The notes under the pieces: model-generated | What the model was told of the DNA's origin: nothing | Databases searched by the model: none | The model's input: the letters and a program-made list of their open reading frames with translations, nothing else | Assembly (NCBI GenBank): GCA_050289805.1 | Contig: JBNKGL010000002.1 | Span: 1 to 64,000 of the forward strand | Direction of reading: 5' to 3' | Source: JAUILA01 sp050289805 | GTDB taxonomy: Bacteria > Bacteroidota > Bacteroidia > Cytophagales > Cyclobacteriaceae | Length of the DNA: 64,000 bases | Position numbers and translations under genes: made by a program | Shown: piece after piece, positions 35,883 to 44,766 of the stretch | Layout of the letters: every line of letters starts with the position of its first letter | Numbering within the stretch: position 1 is the first letter of the stretch

Positions 35883-36426
35883 TCATCGTTCTTACGATTC
35901 CGATGGTGCAAAATGAAAGAATCATATCCGAAGCCTTTTGAAGCGGACCATCCAGTTCCCTGAATTCCTCCTTGCTGAAATTACTGAGCACATAATCCAC
36001 CTGGTGACCTTTGTGAAAATTATCTCCTATCCCGAATTTCAGACGCGCATAATTCTGGCCTCCGGTGAGTTGCTCAATATTTTTCAATCCATTATGGCCG
36101 GCAGAAGAGCCTTTGGCCCGCATGCGGAGTTTACCAAATGGCAAGGCGATATCATCGGTGACCACCAACAGGTTTTCCTTTGGGATCTTTAATTCCTGAA
36201 GCCAGTATTGAATCGCTTTACCGCTGAGATTCATATAGGTTGTGGGCTTGATCAGATGAATCTTTCTTCCTTTATGAGCGATCTCCGATTTCATCGCATG
36301 ACGTTCAACACTGAATGAGGCCCCTTTTTCTTTTGCGAGATAATCAAGGGTTAAAAAACCTATGTTATGACGGGTTAACTCATACTCAGGGCCGATATTT
36401 CCCAGGCCTGCGATCAAATATTTCAT
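35866..36426 (-). CDS. pth: Peptidyl-tRNA hydrolase
   Basis: 186 residues, standard bacterial Pth length. The start YLIAGLGNIGPEYELTRHNIGF carries the catalytic histidine (His20) and binding asparagine; TTYMNLSGKAI and VTDDIALPFGKLRMR with KGSSAGHNGLKNI complete the active site. The enzyme recycles peptidyl-tRNAs dropped by ribosomes. It lies downstream of rplY but a terminator hairpin separates them, so it is expressed by read-through or from its own promoter. Confidence 0.96.
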   Translation of the reverse strand: MKYLIAGLGNIGPEYELTRHNIGFLTLDYLAKEKGASFSVERHAMKSEIAHKGRKIHLIKPTTYMNLSGKAIQYWLQELKIPKENLLVVTDDIALPFGKLRMRAKGSSAGHNGLKNIEQLTGGQNYARLKFGIGDNFHKGHQVDYVLSNFSKEEFRELDGPLQKASDMILSFCTIGIVRTMNEFND

Positions 36427-36443
36427 AGGACAAAAATGATAAA

Positions 36444-36474
36444 AAAAATCCTGTCATGTGAACATGACAGGATT
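36444..36474 (-). terminator. Terminator between rplY and pth
   Basis: Thirteen-base arms AATCCTGTCATGT (36447-36459) and ACATGACAGGATT (36462-36474) form a nearly continuous stem. On the minus strand it runs into eight T residues, so it ends the prs-rplY message. Confidence 0.85.
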
Positions 36475-36495
36475 TTGTATTGTAATGCGGGAAAA

Positions 36496-37167
36496 TTAAG
36501 ATTCCGTGCTCTCTTCAGCAGCTCCTTCGCCACCCTCGGCACCTTCACCACCTTCAGCAGCTTCGGCCGCAGCCAATTCTTCTTCAAGTTCCTCAGCTTC
36601 TTCCTCAGCCGTCTTACCGCGAAGTGCTCGTGGAATTTCCACAACAGCAACCGATGCGATTTTCGGATCCAGGATTTCGAAATTCACTTCAGTGATCTCA
36701 CCCACTTTGATAGATCGTCCAAAGTCAAGTTTCTCCAGGCGAACTTCAATGAATTCAGGCATGTTCTTAGGCAATGCCTTAATTTTCAGGTATCTTCTTT
36801 TCTTAATCAGCGTTCCACCTTTTGTAACACCCGGGGATGTTCCTTCAAAGTGAACCGGAATATCCATTTTAACGAATTTTCCTTCGAATAGCTGTAGAAA
36901 ATCTACGTGCAGGATCACTTCACTTACGGGATGGAACTGGATATCCTGCATAATTGCCTGATAAACATCACCTTCAATGTTGAGGGTAACAAAATGGGCA
37001 CGATCGGAATAAACCAGGTCACGGAAAAGGATCATCGGTGCATGAAAGTGAATTTGCTCTTCGCCTCCATAAATAACACATGGAACGTTTCCTTCTGCAC
37101 GAAGTCTTCTGGATTCTGATTTGCCGAGATTTGCTCTTTTAAACCCTATAATCTCAACTGTTTTCAT
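36496..37167 (-). CDS. rplY: 50S ribosomal protein L25 (Ctc form)
   Basis: 223 residues: an N-terminal L25 5S-rRNA-binding beta barrel (VEIIGFKRANLGKSESRRLR, CVIYGGEEQIHF) and the C-terminal TL5/Ctc domain (VDFLQLFEGKFVKMDIPVHF, VTKGGTLIKKRRYLKI). The protein ends in a long, low-complexity Glu/Ala/Gly tail from about residue 190, common in Bacteroidota. It lies 23 bases after prs, the same prs-ctc order found in Bacillus and others. Confidence 0.94.
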   Translation of the reverse strand: MKTVEIIGFKRANLGKSESRRLRAEGNVPCVIYGGEEQIHFHAPMILFRDLVYSDRAHFVTLNIEGDVYQAIMQDIQFHPVSEVILHVDFLQLFEGKFVKMDIPVHFEGTSPGVTKGGTLIKKRRYLKIKALPKNMPEFIEVRLEKLDFGRSIKVGEITEVNFEILDPKIASVAVVEIPRALRGKTAEEEAEELEEELAAAEAAEGGEGAEGGEGAAEESTES

Positions 37168-37190
37168 CTTATATTTAATTTAGTTAATAG

Positions 37191-38123
37191 TTACGATTGA
37201 ATAAATAATGCACTAATGGAGCCATGTTCATGAATTGCCCGGATTGCCCCGGCAAAAAGATCGGCTACCGTAAGTACCTTGATTTTTGAAGATTCCCGTT
37301 TCAATGGAATGGTATCCGTTACAACGAGTTCTTCAAGTACTGAATTTTCAATATTTTCATAGGCATTTCCTGAAAGGACCGGATGTGTTACCACCGCCCG
37401 CACAGAATTTGCGCCTTTTTCCTTCAGTAGTGCCGCTGCTTTACACATCGTACCACCCGTATCGATGAGATCATCAACCATGACCACATCCTTTCCTTCC
37501 ACATCTCCAATCAGCCTCATTGAAGCCACTTCATTTGCACGCTGGCGATGCTTATCACAAACCACCAGTTCCGCATTGAAGAACTTGGCGAATGCCCTTG
37601 TGCGTTTCACTCCTCCAACATCCGGTGATGCAAAGATGAGATCCGGCAGCTGAATCGACTTCAGGTATGGAATGAAGATTGATGTCCCGTCCAGGTGATC
37701 CAATGGTATGTCGAAGAATCCCTGAATCTGATCTGCGTGAAGGTCACAGGTCATAATACGATCTGCACCCGCGGCAGACAATAAATTGGCCATTAATTTG
37801 GCCGCGATCGAAACTCTTGGCTTGTCCTTACGGTCCTGGCGTGCATACCCGAAATAAGGTACAACTGCCGTTACATATTTCGCGCTCGCCCGCTTTGCGG
37901 CATCGATCATTAATAGTAATTCGAGAAGGTTGTCTGTAGGAGGGAAGGTAGACTGTATTAAAAATACATCAGCACCGCGTACTGATTCACCGAAATAAGG
38001 AGAGATCTCCCCATCGCTGAACCGTTGAAGCGTGCTTTCACCTAACGGCTTTCCATACGCTTTCGCGATCTTCTCAGCTAGATAGAGCGAACTTTCCCCG
38101 GAAAATATTTTTACTTTCGACAT
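37191..38123 (-). CDS. prs: Ribose-phosphate pyrophosphokinase
   Basis: 310 residues. The ATP/Mg region is YVTAVVPYFGYARQDRKDKPR-like near residue 95, with the catalytic flexible loop (KDKPR), and the PRPP-binding loop is VVMVDDLIDTGGTMCKAA near residue 215. It makes PRPP from ribose 5-phosphate and ATP for nucleotide, histidine and tryptophan synthesis. It follows tRNA-Gln and precedes rplY on the same strand. Confidence 0.96.
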   Translation of the reverse strand: MSKVKIFSGESSLYLAEKIAKAYGKPLGESTLQRFSDGEISPYFGESVRGADVFLIQSTFPPTDNLLELLLMIDAAKRASAKYVTAVVPYFGYARQDRKDKPRVSIAAKLMANLLSAAGADRIMTCDLHADQIQGFFDIPLDHLDGTSIFIPYLKSIQLPDLIFASPDVGGVKRTRAFAKFFNAELVVCDKHRQRANEVASMRLIGDVEGKDVVMVDDLIDTGGTMCKAAALLKEKGANSVRAVVTHPVLSGNAYENIENSVLEELVVTDTIPLKRESSKIKVLTVADLFAGAIRAIHEHGSISALFIQS

Positions 38124-38138
38124 ACCTTTTTTGCTGTC

Positions 38139-38168
38139 AAAAAACTAGGGTGGACATCCCGCCCACCC
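38139..38168 (-). terminator. Hairpin between tRNA-Gln and prs
   Basis: GGGTGG (38148-38153) pairs with CCACCC (38163-38168), and on the minus strand TAGTTTTTTG follows. It would terminate the tRNA-Gln transcript or attenuate read-through into prs. Confidence 0.7.
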
Positions 38169-38183
38169 CGGTTTTTTTATAAG

Positions 38184-38256
38184 TTGCCCGACTAGGGCTC
38201 GAACCTAGACTCTTCTGAACCAAAATCAGACGTGTTGCCAGTTACACCATCGGGCA
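38184..38256 (-). tRNA. tRNA-Gln (anticodon TTG)
   Basis: On the minus strand the acceptor stem TGCCCGA pairs with TCGGGCA, the anticodon stem TCTGA/TCAGA holds the loop TTTTGGT, and the T stem is CTAGG/CCTAG. The anticodon TTG reads CAA. CCA is not encoded. Confidence 0.95.
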
Positions 38257-38279
38257 CTTTCCCCTCGAATTTGGGATGG

Positions 38280-38311
38280 CAAAGGTAATATTTATTTTTA
38301 AAATATTACAA
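38280..38311 (-). promoter_or_regulatory. Promoter of tRNA-Gln
   Basis: Minus strand TACCTTTG at 38280-38287 is an exact -7 element. A TTG (complement of 38309-38311) lies 21 bases further upstream, the expected -33 spacing. The element is 24 bases before the tRNA 5' end. Confidence 0.7.
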
Positions 38312-38327
38312 GAGCATTCTAAAATTC

Positions 38328-38903
38328 TTATGGTGTTTGTCGCATGATTTCTTGCTTTTCATCAAGGAACCCATCGGCAAAAAACTGATATTTATTTAAA
38401 ATCGAACGAACAGCATTACGCACTTCGCGTTGATCAGCGAAATTTACCTGCCCGTAATTATCAGTCGCATAACCCTGCCAGATTGAAATATTTTGTTTTC
38501 GGTCGAATACCTGAATGAGCAGCGTACCCCTTGGAATATTCAATTTTAACTGATCATATTGAAGATCCCGGTCTTTCTTACGCATCCATTCTTCAATATC
38601 AGGCTGAGAATAGCCTCTGAAATTCAGACTGTCCATATACACGGTATATGAAAGAAGAAGGTCAGGCTTACGGTCCCGTAACTTATAGCCCAGAAAGTTC
38701 ATGTGAGACTCAATAGAGCCCCGGATCATGCCGCTGACTTCCGTCTTTGCTGAAGTGAAGTTTTCTTCCTGACGGATAAAGTCGTAGGAGTTATACTTAT
38801 CGAACCGGCCACGATAGCTGTAGTCATATTCTACGGGCAGTTCCTTATAACTGAAGCAGCCCGTTAAGATGAGGATAAATGCAATTGAGTAGATTTTTTT
38901 CAT
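38328..38903 (-). CDS. DUF4136 family lipoprotein
   Basis: 191 residues with a good lipobox (L-T-G-C, Cys16). The YDYSYRGRFDKYNSYDF opening and the later KPDLLLSYTVYMDS and GTLLIQVFDRKQNISIWQGYA strands fit DUF4136. This is a Bacteroidota/Proteobacteria lipoprotein family of unknown role that resembles DUF4810-like envelope proteins. It stands alone between tRNA-Gln and purL, with its own 90-base upstream gap. Confidence 0.8.
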   Translation of the reverse strand: MKKIYSIAFILILTGCFSYKELPVEYDYSYRGRFDKYNSYDFIRQEENFTSAKTEVSGMIRGSIESHMNFLGYKLRDRKPDLLLSYTVYMDSLNFRGYSQPDIEEWMRKKDRDLQYDQLKLNIPRGTLLIQVFDRKQNISIWQGYATDNYGQVNFADQREVRNAVRSILNKYQFFADGFLDEKQEIMRQTP

Positions 38904-38993
38904 GGGAGTACATTAGATTTTGGGCCTATGAATTTACCTAAAAAAATCTCAAAATGTACAAGATATTTGAAATAAAATCGGGTTTGTCAGCTA

Positions 38994-41900
38994 TTAAACA
39001 GATTGATTTTCAAGCCATATTCGTGCAGCAATAAACGGAATGATCCATGGTGAAATTTCATCATTTACCCGATCCGATGGATAGTGAGCCCAATTCCACG
39101 GATACAGGGATCTCTCAATATGCGGCATTATAGCCAGGTGACGTCCATCCGGAGATGTAAGTGCCGCCGTTGAAAAGTCAGACCCATTCGGATTCCCGGG
39201 GTATTGGTCATATGAATATTTTGCTGCAATGCCATAATTACTTTCCTCTTCAGGCAAGACAAATTTACCCTCACCATGAGCCAGCCATACCCCCAGGCGT
39301 GATCCCGCCAGCGGACTTAGCATCACAGAATTATTTTGAGGAATTTCAATATTAACAAAGGATGATTCAAACTTTCCGGAACTGTTATGGTGCATTTTTG
39401 GGTGAGGCTGAAGATCCGGATACAGCAAGCCCAACTCCATCATGAGCTGGCAACCGTTACAAACTCCAAGACTCAAGGTGTCTTCGCGCGCGTAGAAATT
39501 CCTGAGTGCCTTATTGGCTTTCTCATTGTAGATAAATGCCCCTGCCCATCCTTTGGCGGATCCCAGTACATCGGAATTGGAAAAACCACCCACGAAGATG
39601 ATCATCTGAATATCAGTCAGATCTTCACGTCCGCTGATCAGATCAGTCATATGAATATCCTTCACCTCGAAACCTGCCTGGTATAGTGTCCACGCCATTT
39701 CACGGTCGCCATTCACGCCTTTTTCGCGAATGATGGCACATTTGATTTTTCCCGGTTTCGTGCGGCGGAGCGATAGGTCAAGATCGGATAAGATCCCTGT
39801 GAATTGTTCCGGGAAGTGGAAGTTTAATGGTTGTTCACTGAAATTGGTAAACCGCTGTTCCGCATGGTTGGGTTCCCTTTGCTTGAGATCCATGCGGTAC
39901 GAATTTGAGAACCATGTACTTCTTAACTCATGAACATCCAGCTGGAAACGTTTTCCACGATGACGCAGATCAATCGAATGGTTTGGAGTTACCTGGCCGA
40001 TGCGATATGCGAGAAGATCATATTTTTCAAAAATTTCATGAGCGGCTTCGTTATTCCGAACCTGGATAACAACCCCGGGCTTTTCAGAAAACAGCAATTT
40101 CATCAAATCCGATTCGGGGATTTCTGAAAGATCGATATCCATCCCGCATTCGGTAGCGGGGAAGCACATTTCGAGTAAAGTGGTAATGAGTCCGCCTGCA
40201 GAAATATCATGACCTGCAACCAGCTCGTCTCTGCCTACAAGAATCTGAATGGCATGGAAACATTTTGCGAAATATTCCGAATCGGTAATATCAGGTGGCT
40301 GCTGCCCAATTTTACTGATCACCTGTGCAAAGGAACTTCCATCAAGGGAAAAAGACCCGCCGGCAAAATCAATGTAGAAAATACCGCCTTCCGAACGGGT
40401 GTTCACCACCGGGGTAATGGTTTTGCGAATATCACTTACTTCTCCGACGGTACTCACGATAACTGTTCCCGGGGAAGAAACGGTTTTGCCATCCGGATAT
40501 TTCTGAGTCATGGAAAGGGAATCCTTTCCGGTAGGAACATTAATGCCCAGGGCAATCGCGAACTCGCTCAGTGCTTCAACAGCGGTATAAAGACGTGCAT
40601 TTTCTCCCGGGTTTCGGGTAGGCCACATCCAGTTTGCACTGAGAGAAACGCCGTGTAAACCATGGCGGAGCGGAGCCCAAACAAGGTTGGTAAGCGCCTC
40701 GGCAACTGCCAGTCGTGATCCTGCTGCGGGATCGGCCAGCGCTGCTACCGGGGCATGTCCGATAGAAGTTGCGACACCTTCAAAGCCCGCATAATCCAGT
40801 GCCATGACACCAACGTTGTTCAGCGGAAGCTGTATGGCGCCACAGGTTTGCTGGGTGGCGACTTTTCCGGTTACAGACCGGTCCACTTTATTCGTGAGCC
40901 AATCCTTACAGGCAACAGCCTCCAGCTGCAACACCTGTTCGATGTATTGATTCAGCAATTCCTGATCATAGGATAGCGAATCGAATTTATCTGTTTTTGT
41001 GACGTCCTCCATGATGGTTTTCGGGGAGGACCCAAACATGTGACTCAATGACCAATCCATCGGATTGTGGCCGGTTTTTTTGTTTTCGAAAACAAATTTC
41101 TGATCATTGGTTACTTCACCTACTTCATACATGGGAGCCCTTTCACGCTCGGCAACCTTGCGAAGTGTTTCCACATCTTTCTGATGCATCACAAGTCCCA
41201 TCCGTTCCTGCGATTCGTTGCCAATAATTTCCTTATCAGATAGGGTGGGATCTCCAACAGGCAGTTTATTCACATCAATCCGCCCGCCCGACTCTTCCAC
41301 AAGTTCGGATAAACAATTCAGGTGCCCGCCTGCGCCATGGTCATGAATGGACACGATCGGATTCTCGGCCTGTTCCTGCATTGCCCGGATGGCATTCATT
41401 ACCCTTTTCTGCATTTCAGGGTTGCTGCGCTGCACAGCGTTCAGCTCAATAAGGTTGTCAAATTCACCTGTTGCAACGGAAGATACTGCACCCCCGCCCA
41501 TTCCGATCCGGTAATTATCACCTCCCATTACGATGATCTTATCCCCTTCAACAGGATGGCCCTTCTGGCTGTCTGATTTTTTTCCAAAACCGATTCCCCC
41601 CGCGAGCATAATCACTTTGTCATACCCAAGAATGGTATCGTTCTCCTTATGCTCAAACGTAAGTACGCTACCACTGATCAGGGGCTGGCCGAATTTATTA
41701 CCAAAGTCACTCGCGCCGTCCGATGCCTTGATGAGAATGTCGAGCGGCGTTTGATATAACCACGGACGTTCCGGAACTTCTTCTTCCCATACCTTTCCAT
41801 CAACGGTTCGCGGGTATGAGGTCATATAAACTGCCGTTCCGGCGAGGGGCAAACTTCCTTTACCACCGGCCAGCCGGTCACGGATTTCCCCGCCACTTCC

Positions 41901-42692
41901 GGTCGCTGCTCCGTTGAATGGCTCCACGGTAGTTGGAAAATTGTGGGTTTCCGCCTTCAGGCTTAATACGGTATCAATCTGCCGGGTAGCAAAGTAATCT
42001 GCGATGTCCTGACGAACCGGGGCGAACTGATCTACTTTCGGACCTTCAATAAATGCGACATTATCTTTGTACGCCGAAACGATGAAATTGGGGTTTTTCT
42101 TTGAAGTCTCCTTAATCAGCTGAAACAGGGTTCGATCCTTGGTTTGGCCGTCAATGATGAATTCACCATTAAATATTTTGTGGCGGCAATGCTCCGAATT
42201 TACCTGGGAGAATCCGAATACTTCGCTGTCTGTGAGCTTTCTGCCAAGATCCTGGCTTACAGATTCCAGGTATTCTATTTCTTCTTCGCTTAGTGCAAGG
42301 CCTTCGGACTGGTTGTAGGCAGCGATGTCTGTCACTTCGCGAACGGCTTCCGGTTCATGGGCTATATTAAAAATATCCTGATTCAACCCCGAATATTTCA
42401 TTTGAAGCATCCGGTCGAAATCGAGGTGGTCCTCATCGGAACGATGGAACATTTCTATTCTCTGGATTCCCTGAATGCCCATATTTTGAGTGATTTCCAC
42501 TGCATTGGTGCTCCAGGGAGTAATCATCTCCTTCCGCGGACCGATATATACACCTGACAGGCTTTCCTGTTCCAGCGACTCTGCGTCGCCGAAAAGCCAG
42601 CTTAATTTTGTCAAGTCTTCCTGCGTTAAGATATGGGAGGTTCCGACGGCATAAACGGTGTCATGCAGTCCAAGAAAGAAACGGATCATCAT
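38994..42692 (-). CDS. purL: Phosphoribosylformylglycinamidine synthase (single-chain)
   Basis: About 1232 residues, the large fused form. An N-terminal PurS-like domain is followed by the FGAM synthase halves (SEHCRHKIFNGEF, KAETHNFPTTVEPFNGAATG, GGAVSSVATGEF, HDHGAGGHLNCLSELVEESGG). A C-terminal class I glutaminase has its nucleophile in LGVCNGCQLMMELG and the catalytic histidine and glutamate near GRHLAIMPHIERS. It converts FGAR, glutamine and ATP to FGAM in purine synthesis. I place the start at the Met-Met pair (42692/42689). A TTG at 42716 lies inside the -7 element and is rejected. Confidence 0.96.
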   Translation of the reverse strand: MMIRFFLGLHDTVYAVGTSHILTQEDLTKLSWLFGDAESLEQESLSGVYIGPRKEMITPWSTNAVEITQNMGIQGIQRIEMFHRSDEDHLDFDRMLQMKYSGLNQDIFNIAHEPEAVREVTDIAAYNQSEGLALSEEEIEYLESVSQDLGRKLTDSEVFGFSQVNSEHCRHKIFNGEFIIDGQTKDRTLFQLIKETSKKNPNFIVSAYKDNVAFIEGPKVDQFAPVRQDIADYFATRQIDTVLSLKAETHNFPTTVEPFNGAATGSGGEIRDRLAGGKGSLPLAGTAVYMTSYPRTVDGKVWEEEVPERPWLYQTPLDILIKASDGASDFGNKFGQPLISGSVLTFEHKENDTILGYDKVIMLAGGIGFGKKSDSQKGHPVEGDKIIVMGGDNYRIGMGGGAVSSVATGEFDNLIELNAVQRSNPEMQKRVMNAIRAMQEQAENPIVSIHDHGAGGHLNCLSELVEESGGRIDVNKLPVGDPTLSDKEIIGNESQERMGLVMHQKDVETLRKVAERERAPMYEVGEVTNDQKFVFENKKTGHNPMDWSLSHMFGSSPKTIMEDVTKTDKFDSLSYDQELLNQYIEQVLQLEAVACKDWLTNKVDRSVTGKVATQQTCGAIQLPLNNVGVMALDYAGFEGVATSIGHAPVAALADPAAGSRLAVAEALTNLVWAPLRHGLHGVSLSANWMWPTRNPGENARLYTAVEALSEFAIALGINVPTGKDSLSMTQKYPDGKTVSSPGTVIVSTVGEVSDIRKTITPVVNTRSEGGIFYIDFAGGSFSLDGSSFAQVISKIGQQPPDITDSEYFAKCFHAIQILVGRDELVAGHDISAGGLITTLLEMCFPATECGMDIDLSEIPESDLMKLLFSEKPGVVIQVRNNEAAHEIFEKYDLLAYRIGQVTPNHSIDLRHRGKRFQLDVHELRSTWFSNSYRMDLKQREPNHAEQRFTNFSEQPLNFHFPEQFTGILSDLDLSLRRTKPGKIKCAIIREKGVNGDREMAWTLYQAGFEVKDIHMTDLISGREDLTDIQMIIFVGGFSNSDVLGSAKGWAGAFIYNEKANKALRNFYAREDTLSLGVCNGCQLMMELGLLYPDLQPHPKMHHNSSGKFESSFVNIEIPQNNSVMLSPLAGSRLGVWLAHGEGKFVLPEEESNYGIAAKYSYDQYPGNPNGSDFSTAALTSPDGRHLAIMPHIERSLYPWNWAHYPSDRVNDEISPWIIPFIAARIWLENQSV

Positions 42693-42713
42693 GATTGCAT
42701 TGCTATTATGCTG

Positions 42714-42721
42714 CAAAAGTA
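42714..42721 (-). promoter_or_regulatory. -7 element for purL
   Basis: Minus strand TACTTTTG (TAnnTTTG) ends 22 bases before the Met-Met start. No purine riboswitch-like fold is seen in the short leader. Confidence 0.5.
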
Positions 42722-42775
42722 GCTAAAAGAAAATAAAGAAGTGTTGTCTTTTTATGAATACGAAAGGACGGGAAG

Positions 42776-43141
42776 CTAGAAGAATTTTTTGTAGTTTTTT
42801 TCATCCGACCAGAATTCATGACAGGCATCAATATGTGTTTTTTTGAATGACTTATCCTTTTTAAGTTCTTTCCATTCACCGAGCCCCAGGCGTTCACACA
42901 TTTTGTAGAACCTGTCGTCCTGTCCGTTCTTTCCATTTTTTACCAATGCACTCAATAAGGGCCTTCCGGCAGCATACTCCGATTCTGAAATTTCATCCAG
43001 GATTTCACCCAGAAGCTGCTTTTCATGCTTGATATCCATGTTCAGACCCAGATCAGTTGTTACGATAAGCCTGCGATAGGAAACCGGCATCGGATCGGTA
43101 CGGGAAAGCTGAATTAACTTATTGCGTATTCGTGTATTCAA
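42776..43141 (-). CDS. Hypothetical 121-residue cytoplasmic protein
   Basis: The start is TTG, with a -7 element ending 25 bases upstream; an ATG at codon 18 (43090) is an alternative. The protein is helical and charged, with a basic N-terminus (NTRIRNKLIQLSR), an acidic middle (EILDEISESEY) and a lysine/aromatic-rich end (ACHEFWSDEKNYKKFF). I recognise no family and see no signal or membrane segment. Its position between purL and an alpha/beta hydrolase gives no clue. Confidence 0.6.
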   Translation of the reverse strand: MNTRIRNKLIQLSRTDPMPVSYRRLIVTTDLGLNMDIKHEKQLLGEILDEISESEYAAGRPLLSALVKNGKNGQDDRFYKMCERLGLGEWKELKKDKSFKKTHIDACHEFWSDEKNYKKFF

Positions 43142-43165
43142 TTCTTTTTTGGTTTAGCCTGTCAA

Positions 43166-43173
43166 CAAAAATA
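43166..43173 (-). promoter_or_regulatory. -7 element for the 121-residue gene
   Basis: Minus strand TATTTTTG (TAnnTTTG) in the 37-base gap after the hydrolase gene. It supports the TTG start at 43141 with a leader of about 17 bases. Confidence 0.45.
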
Positions 43174-43178
43174 GGGAA

Positions 43179-44003
43179 TTAGAAATTTTTTTGCCTACGT
43201 AAAGAGGCAACCTTTGAAATAAGCTGATTATGCCCGCTTTCCGTTTTAACAAGACGGGCTTTGTCTACATATTTCAGAAGCTTGTCCATTGCCTTCGCAG
43301 TAATGATCTTATCAAACTCCCCTACATAGATAGTAAGATCTATCTGATACTTGTTTATAATGGATCCTGTTTGTTTCATGCTGAATGAAAGCGGCTTAAA
43401 CATGATCCAGGAATAATAAACCCGCCGCCGTTTTTTTCGGGTATCCATATGCAGTGCCGCAAATTTACTCAGTCCCTTGTCCAGTAACCCCGCACGTTCA
43501 ACCACGCTTATAAGACTATAAAAGCGCCATGGCTTTACGATCATGCTGCGAAAATATGGTTTGATAATGAGGGGGTAGTTCGCGAGGCTGTACCAGGTGC
43601 TTGTTTTGACTCCATCGGGCGCCAGTAATATGATGGAATCAACACGGCCGGGCAGTGCGTGCAAGCTGGCAAACACAAATTTACCGCCCATGCTGAAACC
43701 CATCAGGGAGAACCTGTCGATGCCTTCAATTTCAAGAAAAGATTCCAGGATCTCTTTCCAGATCACAGGTCGAAGGGGTCCGAGCGAATCAGTCCAGAAT
43801 GACTGACCGTGGTAGAATATATCAAAGTGAATCGTGGTAAAATGGTCGGGATCTTCCAGCGGAAACATATCCCGTGCCGACTGACCGAAGCCATGAAATG
43901 TTAATAAAAACCTGTTGCCGGTACCGCGGCGGTAATAATGGAGTACTATTTCATGCCCTCGGATTTTAAGCCTGATATGTTCTTCCTTTGCCTCTTCTGC
44001 CAT
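43179..44003 (-). CDS. Alpha/beta hydrolase
   Basis: 274 residues. FLLTFHGFGQSARDMF gives the HG oxyanion strand and FSLMGFSMGGKFVF the nucleophile elbow G-F-S-M-G (Ser near residue 108). The acid is expected near YVGEFDKI and the histidine at ESGHNQLI close to the C-terminus. A helical cap lies between. Substrate unknown. It is divergent from the TetR-efflux operon (142-base gap), so it may share regulation. Confidence 0.85.
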   Translation of the reverse strand: MAEEAKEEHIRLKIRGHEIVLHYYRRGTGNRFLLTFHGFGQSARDMFPLEDPDHFTTIHFDIFYHGQSFWTDSLGPLRPVIWKEILESFLEIEGIDRFSLMGFSMGGKFVFASLHALPGRVDSIILLAPDGVKTSTWYSLANYPLIIKPYFRSMIVKPWRFYSLISVVERAGLLDKGLSKFAALHMDTRKKRRRVYYSWIMFKPLSFSMKQTGSIINKYQIDLTIYVGEFDKIITAKAMDKLLKYVDKARLVKTESGHNQLISKVASLRRQKNF

Positions 44004-44082
44004 GGCGGAAAAATAATTTAAAATTTTTACACTTTCTGCCGAACCTTTTTAAATGCCTGTCGTTAAGAGTGCTATAAACCCA

Positions 44083-44110
44083 GGAAACTTTAATCATACT
44101 GAAAGTTTCC
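44083..44110. promoter_or_regulatory. Probable TetR operator (perfect inverted repeat)
   Basis: GGAAACTTT (44083-44091) and AAAGTTTCC (44102-44110) form perfect nine-base arms around ten bases. The repeat is 35 bases before the TetR-family start and in the divergent gap with the hydrolase. This is the geometry of an autoregulatory TetR operator. Confidence 0.6.
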
Positions 44111-44145
44111 ATAGTGTTAAGTTAATGTTAAGTAGTTGAAAGTCA

Positions 44146-44766
44146 ATGGAAGTAAATGAAAAGATAATTGCTGCGGCAAGTGAATTATTCCAGCGATACG
44201 GGGTGCGAAGTGTTTCGATGGACGATATCGCCTATCATTTATCTATGTCCAAAAAAACGCTCTACCAGTATTTCAAGGATAAGGATGATATAGTCACCAC
44301 GGCCTTCCGCAGGCATATGGACAAGGAGAAGGAGGAGTACGATGTCATCTACCGGGAATCCAAAGACCCGATTGATGAATTAACCAGGGTATCGGTATGT
44401 ATGCGGAAAGATTTTAAAAATATCAATCCGTCACTTCTGTTTGATATTCGAAAATATCATCCGAATGCCTGGGAGATCTGGCTTGAATTTAAGAACGACC
44501 ATATCTACGGAACCATCATCGATAACCTCCGCAGAGGAATTGAAATGGGATGCTTCCGTGAAGATATTGATGTAGAGGTGATGGCCAAACTGCGGCTTGA
44601 ACAGGTCCAGCTGGCATTTGATAATCAGCTGTTTCCCCCGGAAAAGTTTGACCTGCCGTCTACTCAAATGCAGTTCTTCGAACATTTCATCCGCGGAATT
44701 TTGACACCCAAAGGGCTCAAACTATACGAAAGCTATCTCAACGAAAAAGAAGCCTCAGAGCTATGA
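44146..44766 (+). CDS. TetR/AcrR family transcriptional repressor
   Basis: 206 residues. The DNA-binding domain is IIAAASELFQRYGVRSVSMDDIAYHLSMSKKTLYQYFKDKDDI (residues 6-48, given in pieces: RYGVRSVSMDDIA, then SKKTLYQYF). The C-terminal ligand and dimer domain is helical and unassigned. The stop overlaps the TolC gene start by four bases (ATGA), so it is the first gene of the efflux operon it presumably controls. A perfect inverted repeat lies just upstream. Confidence 0.93.
   Translation: MEVNEKIIAAASELFQRYGVRSVSMDDIAYHLSMSKKTLYQYFKDKDDIVTTAFRRHMDKEKEEYDVIYRESKDPIDELTRVSVCMRKDFKNINPSLLFDIRKYHPNAWEIWLEFKNDHIYGTIIDNLRRGIEMGCFREDIDVEVMAKLRLEQVQLAFDNQLFPPEKFDLPSTQMQFFEHFIRGILTPKGLKLYESYLNEKEASEL

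Noticed and set aside
36640..37120. Acidic repeats at the end of rplY as a possible tandem repeat element
   Set aside because: Low-complexity Glu/Ala/Gly coding tail common to this ribosomal protein; not a DNA repeat.
39387..39686. Plus-strand frames antisense to purL
   Set aside because: Codon-shadow frames of a 1232-residue housekeeping gene.
42693..42716. TTG start for purL
   Set aside because: The codon lies inside the -7 promoter element and the Met-Met pair eight codons later matches the family start.
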